Made by a program: the position numbers and the translations under genes | In this document: one piece after another, positions 1 to 6,676 of the stretch | Position numbering within the stretch: position 1 is the stretch's first letter | Layout: the number at the start of each line of letters is the position of its first letter | Notes under the pieces: model-generated | Databases searched by the model: none | The model's input: only the letters and a program-made list of their open reading frames with translations | Told to the model about the DNA's origin: nothing | DNA from: a virus | Length of the DNA stretch: 22,071 nt | Direction: 5' to 3' (one strand) | Virus record (IMG/VR): IMGVR_UViG_3300008113_010014 | Location: 1-22,071 of that record

Positions 1-330
1 ACAACTGCAACTGAAACGCCAACCAATACTCCAACTAACACTCCAACAGGAACTCCGGCTGTAACTACAACTGCAACTGAAACGCCAACCAATACTCCAA
101 CTAACACTCCAACAGGAACTCCGGCTGTAACTACAACTGCAACTGAAACGCCAACCAACACACCAACACAAACTCCAACAGGAACTCCGGCAGTAACTAC
201 AACTCCAACTGAAACGCCAACCAATACTCCAACTAACACTCCAACAGGAACTCCGGCTGTAACTACAACTCCAACTGAAACACCAACCAACACACCAACA
301 CAAACTCCAACTAATACCCCAACTTATACA
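1..330 (+). repeat. 66-bp in-frame tandem repeat encoding a Thr-Pro stalk
   Basis: Four full copies of a 66-bp unit lie at 1-66, 67-132, 133-198 and 199-264, followed by a degenerate fifth from 265 to about 330. A unit-end remnant reappears near 358-387. Each unit encodes 22 residues of the type TTATETPTNTPTNTPTGTPA followed by VT, so the repeat is exactly in frame. Copies 1 and 2 are identical and the others differ by a few substitutions, including silent ones (cca/acg third positions). The array probably extends left of the window. Such arrays change length readily by slippage or recombination, and would alter stalk length without a frameshift. Confidence 0.95.
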
Positions 331-1542
331 CCTACATCAACTGTAACAATAACTCCTACAGGAACTCCGGCAGTAACCACAACACCAGCATCTACCGTCA
401 CACCAACTGTGACTGAAACACCTGTTCCAACACCGGCAGCAACATCAACACCAACATTAACACCAACAGAAACTACAATAGTTTACTTGTACAAAGCAAC
501 TTTAACGGCGTGTTGTGATGGTGATACTCAACTCCCATTTTTTGCGTCAGTAGGTATGCCAGTGAATGCTGGAGATACAATCATAATTGATGTGGGTAAA
601 GGTGAACAATGTTATACTGTTGGTGAAAACTTAGAACCATCGGTCACATTTGATTGGTCCGTTACACAAGTATTAAGTGGTGACAATTGTGGAACACCAA
701 TCTGTGATGCTTATTGTCCAACACCAACACCAACAGTAACACCAACTAAAACACCAACACCAACACCAACAGAAACCACCGTGTACAGTGAATTATTATT
801 TATTTCTTGTTGTGATGTCAACGAATATGTGATTTACGATAATGGTAGTGCACCGGTGTTTACACCAGGAATGGTTTACAATATTGTTGGTCAGAGTGGA
901 ATGCCTAATGGTTGTTATACCGCAGTTAATTCGGTCGAAAGACCTAATTATATTGGATTATGGAACGGTTCTACAAACGGTATTTATGATGATTGTTCGA
1001 CGTGTATTCTTGAAAACCCATGTCCTGCTCAACCAACACCACAAGCAACTACTACCCCAACTTTAACAAGAACTCCAACAGTAACACCAACTAGAACTAC
1101 GACTCCAACAGTAACACCAACTAGAACTTTCACACCAACACCAACTAGAACTTTCACACCAACACCAAGTGTTTGCACAACTCAAATTACTATAAATTGG
1201 GCAATTCAAACATGTGCTAGAGGTACGTTCTCAATCTTAGTTAATGGAAGTACTGTTTATACTAAAAATGCGTTGGGAATTGCGGGTAGTGGTACTGATA
1301 CAATCACCGTACCATACAATTCAACAATCACATTAAATGGTACTGCAATAAACGTTGCAGGTGGTGGATGTGTTGGTATTTACGATACTTCAGCAATTAA
1401 TATGACACCAGTAGGTGGTGGTGCTAATGGTGTTAGTATTGTCAGAGTTAGTGATGGAACACCAAACAACTTCTCATATAGTTACACTAAAACTTGCCCA
1501 ACTACGGTTATTACATTGGACTACGTTCCAAACCCAATATAA
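1..1542 (+). CDS. Thr-Pro-rich multidomain phage adhesin or fibre protein (5' partial)
   Basis: The frame is open from the first base, so the gene begins upstream of the window; the GTG at 409 is only an internal codon. Order of parts: a Thr-Pro stalk (1-480) built on 66-bp repeats; a cysteine-rich domain (about 481-720); a short Thr-Pro linker; a second cysteine-rich domain (about 781-1030); another Thr-Pro linker to 1167; and a beta-rich C-terminal domain with N/G/T-rich strands (1168-1542). The two cysteine-rich domains share one pattern: a CC pair, then CYT, then a DxC...C...C cluster ending in CP, so they look like paralogous copies. No catalytic motif was recognised. Such modular, linker-rich proteins are typical of surface-exposed virion or secreted adhesins; role in receptor or glycan binding is inferred. 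Thr-rich linkers are plausible O-glycosylation targets for the operon just downstream. Confidence 0.8.
   Translation, partial: TTATETPTNTPTNTPTGTPAVTTTATETPTNTPTNTPTGTPAVTTTATETPTNTPTQTPTGTPAVTTTPTETPTNTPTNTPTGTPAVTTTPTETPTNTPTQTPTNTPTYTPTSTVTITPTGTPAVTTTPASTVTPTVTETPVPTPAATSTPTLTPTETTIVYLYKATLTACCDGDTQLPFFASVGMPVNAGDTIIIDVGKGEQCYTVGENLEPSVTFDWSVTQVLSGDNCGTPICDAYCPTPTPTVTPTKTPTPTPTETTVYSELLFISCCDVNEYVIYDNGSAPVFTPGMVYNIVGQSGMPNGCYTAVNSVERPNYIGLWNGSTNGIYDDCSTCILENPCPAQPTPQATTTPTLTRTPTVTPTRTTTPTVTPTRTFTPTPTRTFTPTPSVCTTQITINWAIQTCARGTFSILVNGSTVYTKNALGIAGSGTDTITVPYNSTITLNGTAINVAGGGCVGIYDTSAINMTPVGGGANGVSIVRVSDGTPNNFSYSYTKTCPTTVITLDYVPNPI
1072..1164 (+). repeat. Short in-frame Thr-Pro linker repeats (30-bp and 24-bp units)
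   Basis: Within the linker before the C-terminal domain, a 30-bp unit starting at 1072 is repeated from 1102. A 24-bp unit is then repeated exactly at 1117-1140 and 1141-1164, encoding PTRTFTPT twice. All unit lengths are multiples of three, so the frame is kept. These are independent of the 66-bp array at the left edge. Confidence 0.85.
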
Positions 1543-1552
1543 TTAATATAAT

Positions 1553-1711
1553 ATGAACGTTAACTTTTCAGGAATTTGGAACTCAGGTACGGCATACAGC
1601 CAAGGAAATTTTGTTGTATATCAAAATGTAATGTATATTGCATTAGAAAATGTACCTTCAGGTCAATTACCTCCTGATATCAATTTATCTTGGGAATTAG
1701 TTGTGAATTAG
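1553..1711 (+). CDS. Chitin-binding-like (CBM5/12-type) module, truncated by frameshift
   Basis: Starts with ATG 10 bases after the preceding stop and encodes only 52 residues before TAG at 1709. The sequence has the spacing of small type 3 chitin-binding modules (CBM5/12): a W near residue 9, AYSQGNFVVYQNVMYIA at about 14-30, a P..GQLPPD turn, and a C-terminal W (residue 47). The module would bind a carbohydrate through its exposed aromatics; this is family knowledge, not shown here. The stop is caused by an 11-bp tandem duplication at 1694-1715. Removing one copy joins this frame to the Thr-Pro protein downstream as one 238-residue protein (1553-2280 minus 11 bases). It is therefore probably the N-terminal piece of a broken or switchable gene rather than a complete protein. 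Confidence 0.6.
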   Translation: MNVNFSGIWNSGTAYSQGNFVVYQNVMYIALENVPSGQLPPDINLSWELVVN

Positions 1712-2280
1712 TTGTCTATGGTGCTCAGTTGGGTCCTGTGACACCAACACCAACCGTAACGTCATCTCTAACACCTACACCAACTAACACCGAAACACCG
1801 ACAAGTACACCGACACCTACACCAACTCCTTCATCAGGAGCGTCAGGTAATTTTAATGTAACAATTACACAAGTAGGTCCTGATGTTGTTTGGTCAGGTT
1901 CAGGTAGTTTTAATTTAACCGCTCTGACATCAAGCGGGCCTGGGTCAGTAAGTTCAGGATTTAATGCCGGTCAAGCTATTTGGGCTATTGGGGTAAGTGG
2001 ATTGACAGATACATATAGTGGTGTAACCACGTACCCAACAACTTTTGGTATTGGTGGTGTTGGAGTAACATCATCATTAGGTTCAATATTTGGTATTCTT
2101 CCAGGTCCTAGTGGACGTTCATTATATGTTCCTTCAGGATACGTTTCAAATACAACTATTAGCGGAAGTGCAACTTATGCATCACAAACAATTGCGGGTA
2201 TGGGACTAACTTCAGGAACATACACTTGGAGTTGGGGTTCGGGAGGAAATACAAGTACATTAGTGATGATAATCGGGTAA
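1690..2280 (+). CDS. C-terminal part of Thr-Pro-linked surface protein (frame-shifted from 1553)
   Basis: The open frame could start at a TTG (1690), but that start is poor and the first residues repeat the ELVV end of the upstream piece, so this is best read as the continuation of the gene at 1553 after an 11-bp duplication. It holds a Thr-Pro linker (about 1738-1835) and a Gly/Ser/Thr-rich beta domain of about 150 residues. That domain begins NFNVTITQVGPDVVWSGSG and ends with a YVSNTTISGSAT ... GTYTWSWGSG stretch. From memory it resembles a domain found in secreted bacterial proteins, often those with PEP-CTERM sorting tails; no sorting tail or membrane segment is present here, as the protein stops right after the domain. 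Likely a surface or virion-attached adhesin piece; function unproven. Confidence 0.6.
   Translation: MGISCELVVYGAQLGPVTPTPTVTSSLTPTPTNTETPTSTPTPTPTPSSGASGNFNVTITQVGPDVVWSGSGSFNLTALTSSGPGSVSSGFNAGQAIWAIGVSGLTDTYSGVTTYPTTFGIGGVGVTSSLGSIFGILPGPSGRSLYVPSGYVSNTTISGSATYASQTIAGMGLTSGTYTWSWGSGGNTSTLVMIIG
1694..1715 (+). repeat. Exact 11-bp tandem duplication causing a frameshift
   Basis: GAATTAGTTGT occurs twice back to back at 1694-1704 and 1705-1715. Because 11 is not a multiple of three, the second copy shifts the frame and produces TAG at 1709-1711. With a single copy the reading is W-E-L-V-V-Y-G-A-Q followed by the Thr-Pro linker, without interruption. This is seen directly in the sequence; whether it is a real allele, a phase-variation state or a sequencing/assembly error cannot be decided here. 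Confidence 0.95.
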
Positions 2281-2313
2281 TAGTTATTACCACTTAAAAT
2301 TAATTAACTGTTT

Positions 2314-2334
2314 AAGAGTTATTACAAAACTCTT
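2314..2334 (+). terminator. Possible weak hairpin terminator after the adhesin genes
   Basis: AAGAGTT (2314-2320), a 7-base loop and AACTCTT (2328-2334) form a perfect 7-bp stem about 35 bases after the stop at 2280. It is AT-rich and lacks a strong U-tract, so it is only a weak candidate. Its place in the sole untranscribed-looking gap before the glycan operon favours some boundary role. Confidence 0.3.
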
Positions 2335-2342
2335 TATAAATT
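2335..2342 (+). promoter_or_regulatory. Possible T4-late-like promoter box before the glycan operon
   Basis: TATAAATT matches seven of eight bases of the T4 late promoter octamer TATAAATA, in sense orientation, 38 bases before the ATG at 2381. In such AT-rich DNA one near match is weak evidence. The rest of the 100-base gap (2281-2380) shows nothing else clear. Confidence 0.25.
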
Positions 2343-2380
2343 GATTATTGCACATATTTTTTCTGTAAAAATTTGTTTAC

Positions 2381-3628
2381 ATGAAAATATTTGTTCAGAT
2401 TGCGGCTTATCGTGACCCCCAACTTATCCCAACAATTAAAAATATGTTGGAGAATGCTAAAAGACCTAAAAATTTAAGATTGGCAATTGCCAGACAATTT
2501 CATCCTGACGATAAGTTTGATGATTTAACTGAATATGAAAATGATTCAAGATTCAGAATCTTGAGTATCCCTCATGAAGAATCTCAAGGAGTTTGTTGGG
2601 CAAGAAATCTTACACAACAACTCTATGATGGTGAAGAGTATACTCTTCAAATCGATTCTCACATGAGGTTTGCCCCAAATTGGGATGACGAAATGATTAA
2701 GATGATTAAACAACTTCAAAAGAAGGGACATAAGAAACCTCTTTTGACTGCCTATGTTTCATCATTTGACCCTGAAAATGACCCTGCAGGACGTATACAA
2801 GAGCCGTGGAGAATGGCGTTTGATAGATTTATCCCTGAAGGTGCGGTATTCTTTTTACCCGAAACAATACCAGGTTGGCAACAACTAAAAGAACCTGTAC
2901 CCGCAAGATTCTATTCGGCACACTATTGTTTTACTTTGGGTGCATTTTCACACGAGGTTCAACACAACCCTGAATATTATTTCCACGGTGAAGAAATTTC
3001 AATCGCCGCACGTGCATACACTTGGGGATATGATTTGTTTCACCCACATAAAGTTTTGATTTGGCACGAATACACTCGTAAAGGAAGAACGAAGCAATGG
3101 GATGACGACAAAGAGTGGGTAAGAAAAAATAATCACTCACACCTTACCAATCGTCAATTATTTGGTATGGATGGTGAAGAACAAAAGGGGCACGATGGTC
3201 CTTATGGTTTTGGTAGTGTTAGAGAGTTAAGGGATTATGAAAAATATTCTGGTCTCTTGTTTGAAAAACGAGCGGTTCAACAATACACTTTGGATAAAAA
3301 TTATCCACCAAATCCTTATAATTATGAATCTGAAGAAGAATGGAAAAAGAATTTTGCTTCTATCTATAAACATTGTATTGATGTAAATTACGCATCCGTA
3401 CCTGAAAAAGATTATGATTTTTGGGTGGTTGCATTCCACGGTCCTAATGATGAGACATTATACAGAAAAGATGCTGATAAATCCGAAATTCAACGTATAA
3501 TGAATGACTCTGATGGGTATGGTAAAGTATGGAGAGAATTCCAAACAGAAATTAAACCATCTTACTGGGTTGTTTGGCCATTCTCAATTTCAAAAGGATG
3601 GTGTGAAAGATTGACAGGAACTTTGTAA
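2381..3628 (+). CDS. GlcNAc-transferase-like glycosyltransferase (GT60/PF11397 type)
   Basis: The 415-residue protein opens with KIFVQIAAYRDPQLIPTI, the signature start of the GlcNAc-transferase family that includes the Dictyostelium Skp1 hydroxyproline GlcNAc-transferase. Further family features are QGVCWARNLTQQLYDGEEY (69-87), the DxH-type metal site D92-S-H94, and FHGEEISIAARAYTWGYDL (201-219), which holds the likely catalytic acidic pair E204/E205. The last 70 residues (about 343-415) look like an appended domain. There is no signal peptide or membrane segment, so it should act in the cytoplasm, transferring a sugar from a nucleotide donor. It is first in a five-gene operon and its TAA shares one base with the next ATG (TAATG). 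No Shine-Dalgarno is seen. The acceptor could be a protein (Thr/Pro-rich neighbours) or a surface glycan; this is inference. Confidence 0.75.
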   Translation: MKIFVQIAAYRDPQLIPTIKNMLENAKRPKNLRLAIARQFHPDDKFDDLTEYENDSRFRILSIPHEESQGVCWARNLTQQLYDGEEYTLQIDSHMRFAPNWDDEMIKMIKQLQKKGHKKPLLTAYVSSFDPENDPAGRIQEPWRMAFDRFIPEGAVFFLPETIPGWQQLKEPVPARFYSAHYCFTLGAFSHEVQHNPEYYFHGEEISIAARAYTWGYDLFHPHKVLIWHEYTRKGRTKQWDDDKEWVRKNNHSHLTNRQLFGMDGEEQKGHDGPYGFGSVRELRDYEKYSGLLFEKRAVQQYTLDKNYPPNPYNYESEEEWKKNFASIYKHCIDVNYASVPEKDYDFWVVAFHGPNDETLYRKDADKSEIQRIMNDSDGYGKVWREFQTEIKPSYWVVWPFSISKGWCERLTGTL

Positions 3629-4218
3629 TGAGGGACGTATATTTTGTAATATCTCTTCCAAGGACAGGAACTAAGTCATTATGTAAAATGGCAAATACTT
3701 GTGGGTATGAATTTAAACACGCACCAATTAATTTGTTCAAAAAAGAGTTAGATTCAGGTAAAAACTTTTTTGCTGACACACCTTGTTTTGTACCTTCATT
3801 TATTGAAAAAATTTTTAATATAGAAAACATAAATCCAAAATTTATTTATATTGAAAAAGATTATAATAATCTGTTTAGTTCATGGGAAAAAGTCAATCTT
3901 TATTTGAACTATACAAGAATGTTTAAACAATATCAAAATGAAGAGACACGACAATCAATGAATCCAAATGCAGTTACAGATTTTCTTTCTCTTCACGAAA
4001 GTTTTTCTGAAACATATTTGGATAAAATTAATTATGCTTATCTGTTTGAATTACACAAACAAAAAATTGTTTCTATAATTAATAAAAATAATAAAGAATT
4101 ATTGATGTATAAATTTGAAGATGGTTGGGAACCATTTTGTAATTTTTTGGGTTGTGAAATACCATTTACAGAACTACCTCATTTAAACATCGATACAATG
4201 TTCGAAAAAATAATTTAA
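3628..4218 (+). CDS. Sulfotransferase-like protein
   Basis: The 196-residue protein begins VYFVISLPRTGTKSLCKMA; SLPRTGTKSL (9-18) matches the 5'-phosphosulfate-binding loop of PAPS-dependent sulfotransferases. FIYIEKDYNNLFSSW (72-86) fits the second strand-helix element that contacts the 3'-phosphate of PAPS, though the usual R-D-P residues are replaced by E-K-D. The length is short for the family, with a compact C-terminal half. Predicted reaction: transfer of sulfate from PAPS to a hydroxyl, probably of a sugar. It overlaps both neighbours by one base (TAATG at each end), indicating translational coupling. The coding sequence is visibly very AT-rich, more than the polymerase gene. The overall assignment is good; the acceptor is unknown, and a non-catalytic or other P-loop role cannot be excluded. 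Confidence 0.65.
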   Translation: MRDVYFVISLPRTGTKSLCKMANTCGYEFKHAPINLFKKELDSGKNFFADTPCFVPSFIEKIFNIENINPKFIYIEKDYNNLFSSWEKVNLYLNYTRMFKQYQNEETRQSMNPNAVTDFLSLHESFSETYLDKINYAYLFELHKQKIVSIINKNNKELLMYKFEDGWEPFCNFLGCEIPFTELPHLNIDTMFEKII

Positions 4219-5792
4219 TGGCTAATATATCTTTTTATGGTTCACATAACGCTGCTGTTGTGGTAGAAGAGAATGGTAAAATTCTCTGCGTTATCGAAGT
4301 TGAACGTTTTTTAAATGTTAAAAATGCGGGTTATGCTCAATACTTGGTATCCCATACAAGACCTTTTTTGTTAAAAGAAATTTGTAATTGGATTGAAAAA
4401 AAGTTTGGTATTTCAGAATACGAAAATTGTTACTTTTTAAATACTGATACTATTGAGGGTCCTACAAAGGTACACTACGAAAGATTGATACCTGCAAAAA
4501 ATTACGAACAACTTTTACACCATGGGTCTCACGCAGCTTGTGGATTTTACCAAACCGATTATACTGAGGCTCTTATCGTGTCATTTGATGGTGGAGGTAA
4601 TGATGGATTTTTCAATGTATATCACGCACCTGATAGAAACAATATTAACGAGATTAAAAGACTTGGAATTGATATGGGATTCCCATATATGTCTTTTGGA
4701 GATTATTTAAAAGATATTAAATTAGAGCCAGCGTTGAATATTGGTAATTTGGTTTATTCAGGTAAAATCATGGGTCTATGTTCGTATGGTACGTTAAGAG
4801 AAGAATGGTTACAACCTATGAAAGAATATTATTTGGCAAAACCAGATGGTAACAATTATTTAGGATTACTAAAAATTCTTAGTGAGAAAACGGGATTAGT
4901 TTTTGACAAGTCAAACAGATTAGAAGGTCAAGAAGCTTGGGATTTGGCTAAAACATCTCAAATTGCGTTTGAAGAAATTACACTTGAATTAATTAAACCA
5001 TTTTTGGATGAATATCCAAACATACCATTAATTATGGTTGGAGGTTGTGCTTTGAACATTTTATTTAACACAAGATTAAAAGAAGAACTTGATAGGCCGG
5101 TATTTGTACCACCCAATCCAAATGATTGTGGTATTGCATCAGGACTTTTGTTATCAAAAATGAAACCTGAAAGGGCAATAGATTTGACATATGCGGGTAT
5201 ACCAATTCTTGACGAGGAAAACTTATGGTCTGTTTTGGAACATAATTGGAGAAGTGAACCACTTAATATCGACAATTTGGTTGATTTCATAATCAGTGGA
5301 AAAATTGTTGGTGTTGCTCGTGGAAACTCAGAACACGGTCCAAGAGCTCTTGGTAATCGTAGTATTATTTGTGACCCAACTAAACCTGATATGAAAGATA
5401 TCTTAAATGCAAAAGTTAAACACAGAGAATGGTATAGACCGTTTGCACCTGTTGTAAGATTAGAAGACGTTTCAAAATATTTTGAATTTGAAGGTGAAAG
5501 TAGATGGATGGGATTTTGTCCTAAAGTAAGAGAAGAATGGAGAGAAACTTTAGTATCCATAACTCACGTAGATGGTACTGCAAGAGTTCAAACAGTCACA
5601 AAAGAACAGAATCCTTGGTTATATGATTTATTAACTAAATTTGAAGAAAAAACCGGTGTCGGGGTTTTACTTAATACATCTTTCAATGTTGATGGTAAAC
5701 CAATTCTTTCTACGTTAAGAGACGCTTTAGAGGTTTATAATAAAACTGAATTGGATGCCTTGGTACTTCAAAATTATTTTATACGTAAATGA
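4218..5792 (+). CDS. Carbamoyltransferase (NodU/CmcH/TobZ family)
   Basis: At 524 residues it has both domains of the family. The N-terminal HUJ/Kae1-like half carries SHNAA (9-13), ER (29-30), HHGSHAACGF (101-110) with metal-binding histidines, and FDGGGNDG (123-130). The YrdC-like C-terminal half carries SEHGPRALGNRSI (371-383), REWYRPFAP (403-411) and LLNTSFNVDGKPI (484-496). Family members make carbamoyl-AMP from carbamoyl phosphate and ATP and pass the carbamoyl group to a hydroxyl of a sugar or antibiotic. Within this operon a sugar acceptor is likeliest. A DNA-modifying role is also possible, since phage members of this superfamily carbamoylate 5-hydroxymethylcytosine; no hydroxymethylase is visible in this window. 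It starts in TAATG with the preceding gene and its TGA overlaps the next ATG by four bases. Confidence 0.9.
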   Translation: MANISFYGSHNAAVVVEENGKILCVIEVERFLNVKNAGYAQYLVSHTRPFLLKEICNWIEKKFGISEYENCYFLNTDTIEGPTKVHYERLIPAKNYEQLLHHGSHAACGFYQTDYTEALIVSFDGGGNDGFFNVYHAPDRNNINEIKRLGIDMGFPYMSFGDYLKDIKLEPALNIGNLVYSGKIMGLCSYGTLREEWLQPMKEYYLAKPDGNNYLGLLKILSEKTGLVFDKSNRLEGQEAWDLAKTSQIAFEEITLELIKPFLDEYPNIPLIMVGGCALNILFNTRLKEELDRPVFVPPNPNDCGIASGLLLSKMKPERAIDLTYAGIPILDEENLWSVLEHNWRSEPLNIDNLVDFIISGKIVGVARGNSEHGPRALGNRSIICDPTKPDMKDILNAKVKHREWYRPFAPVVRLEDVSKYFEFEGESRWMGFCPKVREEWRETLVSITHVDGTARVQTVTKEQNPWLYDLLTKFEEKTGVGVLLNTSFNVDGKPILSTLRDALEVYNKTELDALVLQNYFIRK

Positions 5793-6676
5793 AAACAAAA
5801 TTTGTAACGGCATTTTATACAGACATTAAAGGGTTTCCTTTTTTTGGACATGAGGCGTTTGCCAGACATGAACGATATCTACATTCATTACGAACAATTG
5901 CAAACACAAAATGTGAGATTGTTTTGTATTGTAATGAAGACCAAGTTGAATTATTAAAAGAATATTGTTCTAAGTTTGAATTATCTAATGTGATAATAAA
6001 AATTTCAAATTTGAAAGATTATCCAAAGGCTGAAAGAATGAAAGAAATTAAAGCTAAAACGGATAGTTTTAAAATGTATCATGAAATTGATTGGAATAAA
6101 TTTTATCTTTTGGAAAAAGAATATGACGAGTCCTACGATTACATTTATTGGATTGATTGTGGGTTATCTCATCCAGGTCTATTTTTAGACCGATATAATC
6201 CATATGTTGATAAAGTTGATGGTTTATCTAAAACATGGGAAAACTATTCATACGTAGGATTATTTAATGAGAATTTTGTACCTAAATTGAACGAATGGGT
6301 TAATCACAAATTAATTAATTGTTCAACCACAATATTCTTTCATGACATGAGATATGCCAACACAATTTTGGAAAAGACTTATACTGGTAGGTCAATTTCT
6401 GTTGGTGGTATTTTGGGAGGTTCTGTAAAACTATTAAAATGGTACTTCAACGAATTTAATAAATTGGCGGAATTAAGTTTAAATAAGGATTCAATCCTTA
6501 ATCATGAGGCGATGGTTTCTTACATGGTTTTAGAGAATCCTAATAATTTTACGACATGGGAATTTGATACTTGGTATCACGATGACTATTGGAAAAAAAC
6601 ACCACAATTCAATGTGGATTCAATAAAAGGGGTGAGACATTTTGTTCACCTATTTGATAAAGTTCTTGGTTTATGA
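5789..6676 (+). CDS. HtrL/YibB-type putative glycosyltransferase
   Basis: A 295-residue protein starting KFVTAFYTDIKGFPFFG, followed by a CEIVLYCNED strand (42-51) and the motif YIYWIDCGLSHPG (118-130), whose D123 replaces the DxD metal site. This layout matches the HtrL_YibB family (PF09612), members of which are GT-A-fold glycosyltransferases of surface polysaccharide loci. The same WIDxGL motif appears in the middle domain of the next gene, so the two are paralogous. No signal or membrane segment is seen. Coupled by 4-base ATGA overlaps on both sides. Donor and acceptor sugars cannot be told from sequence. Confidence 0.65.
   Translation: MKTKFVTAFYTDIKGFPFFGHEAFARHERYLHSLRTIANTKCEIVLYCNEDQVELLKEYCSKFELSNVIIKISNLKDYPKAERMKEIKAKTDSFKMYHEIDWNKFYLLEKEYDESYDYIYWIDCGLSHPGLFLDRYNPYVDKVDGLSKTWENYSYVGLFNENFVPKLNEWVNHKLINCSTTIFFHDMRYANTILEKTYTGRSISVGGILGGSVKLLKWYFNEFNKLAELSLNKDSILNHEAMVSYMVLENPNNFTTWEFDTWYHDDYWKKTPQFNVDSIKGVRHFVHLFDKVLGL

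Noticed and set aside
1-330. CRISPR-like direct repeats
   Set aside because: The 66-bp units are contiguous with no spacers and encode protein in frame.
409-411. GTG start for the first protein
   Set aside because: The frame is open upstream to the window edge with the same Thr-Pro coding repeats, so it is an internal Val codon.
842-1066. 74-residue frame on the + strand
   Set aside because: Out-of-frame shadow of the Cys-rich domain; no protein-like features.
4958-5560. 200-residue frame on the - strand
   Set aside because: Antisense to the conserved C-terminal half of the carbamoyltransferase; no recognisable motif, Ser/Leu-rich composition typical of an antisense shadow.
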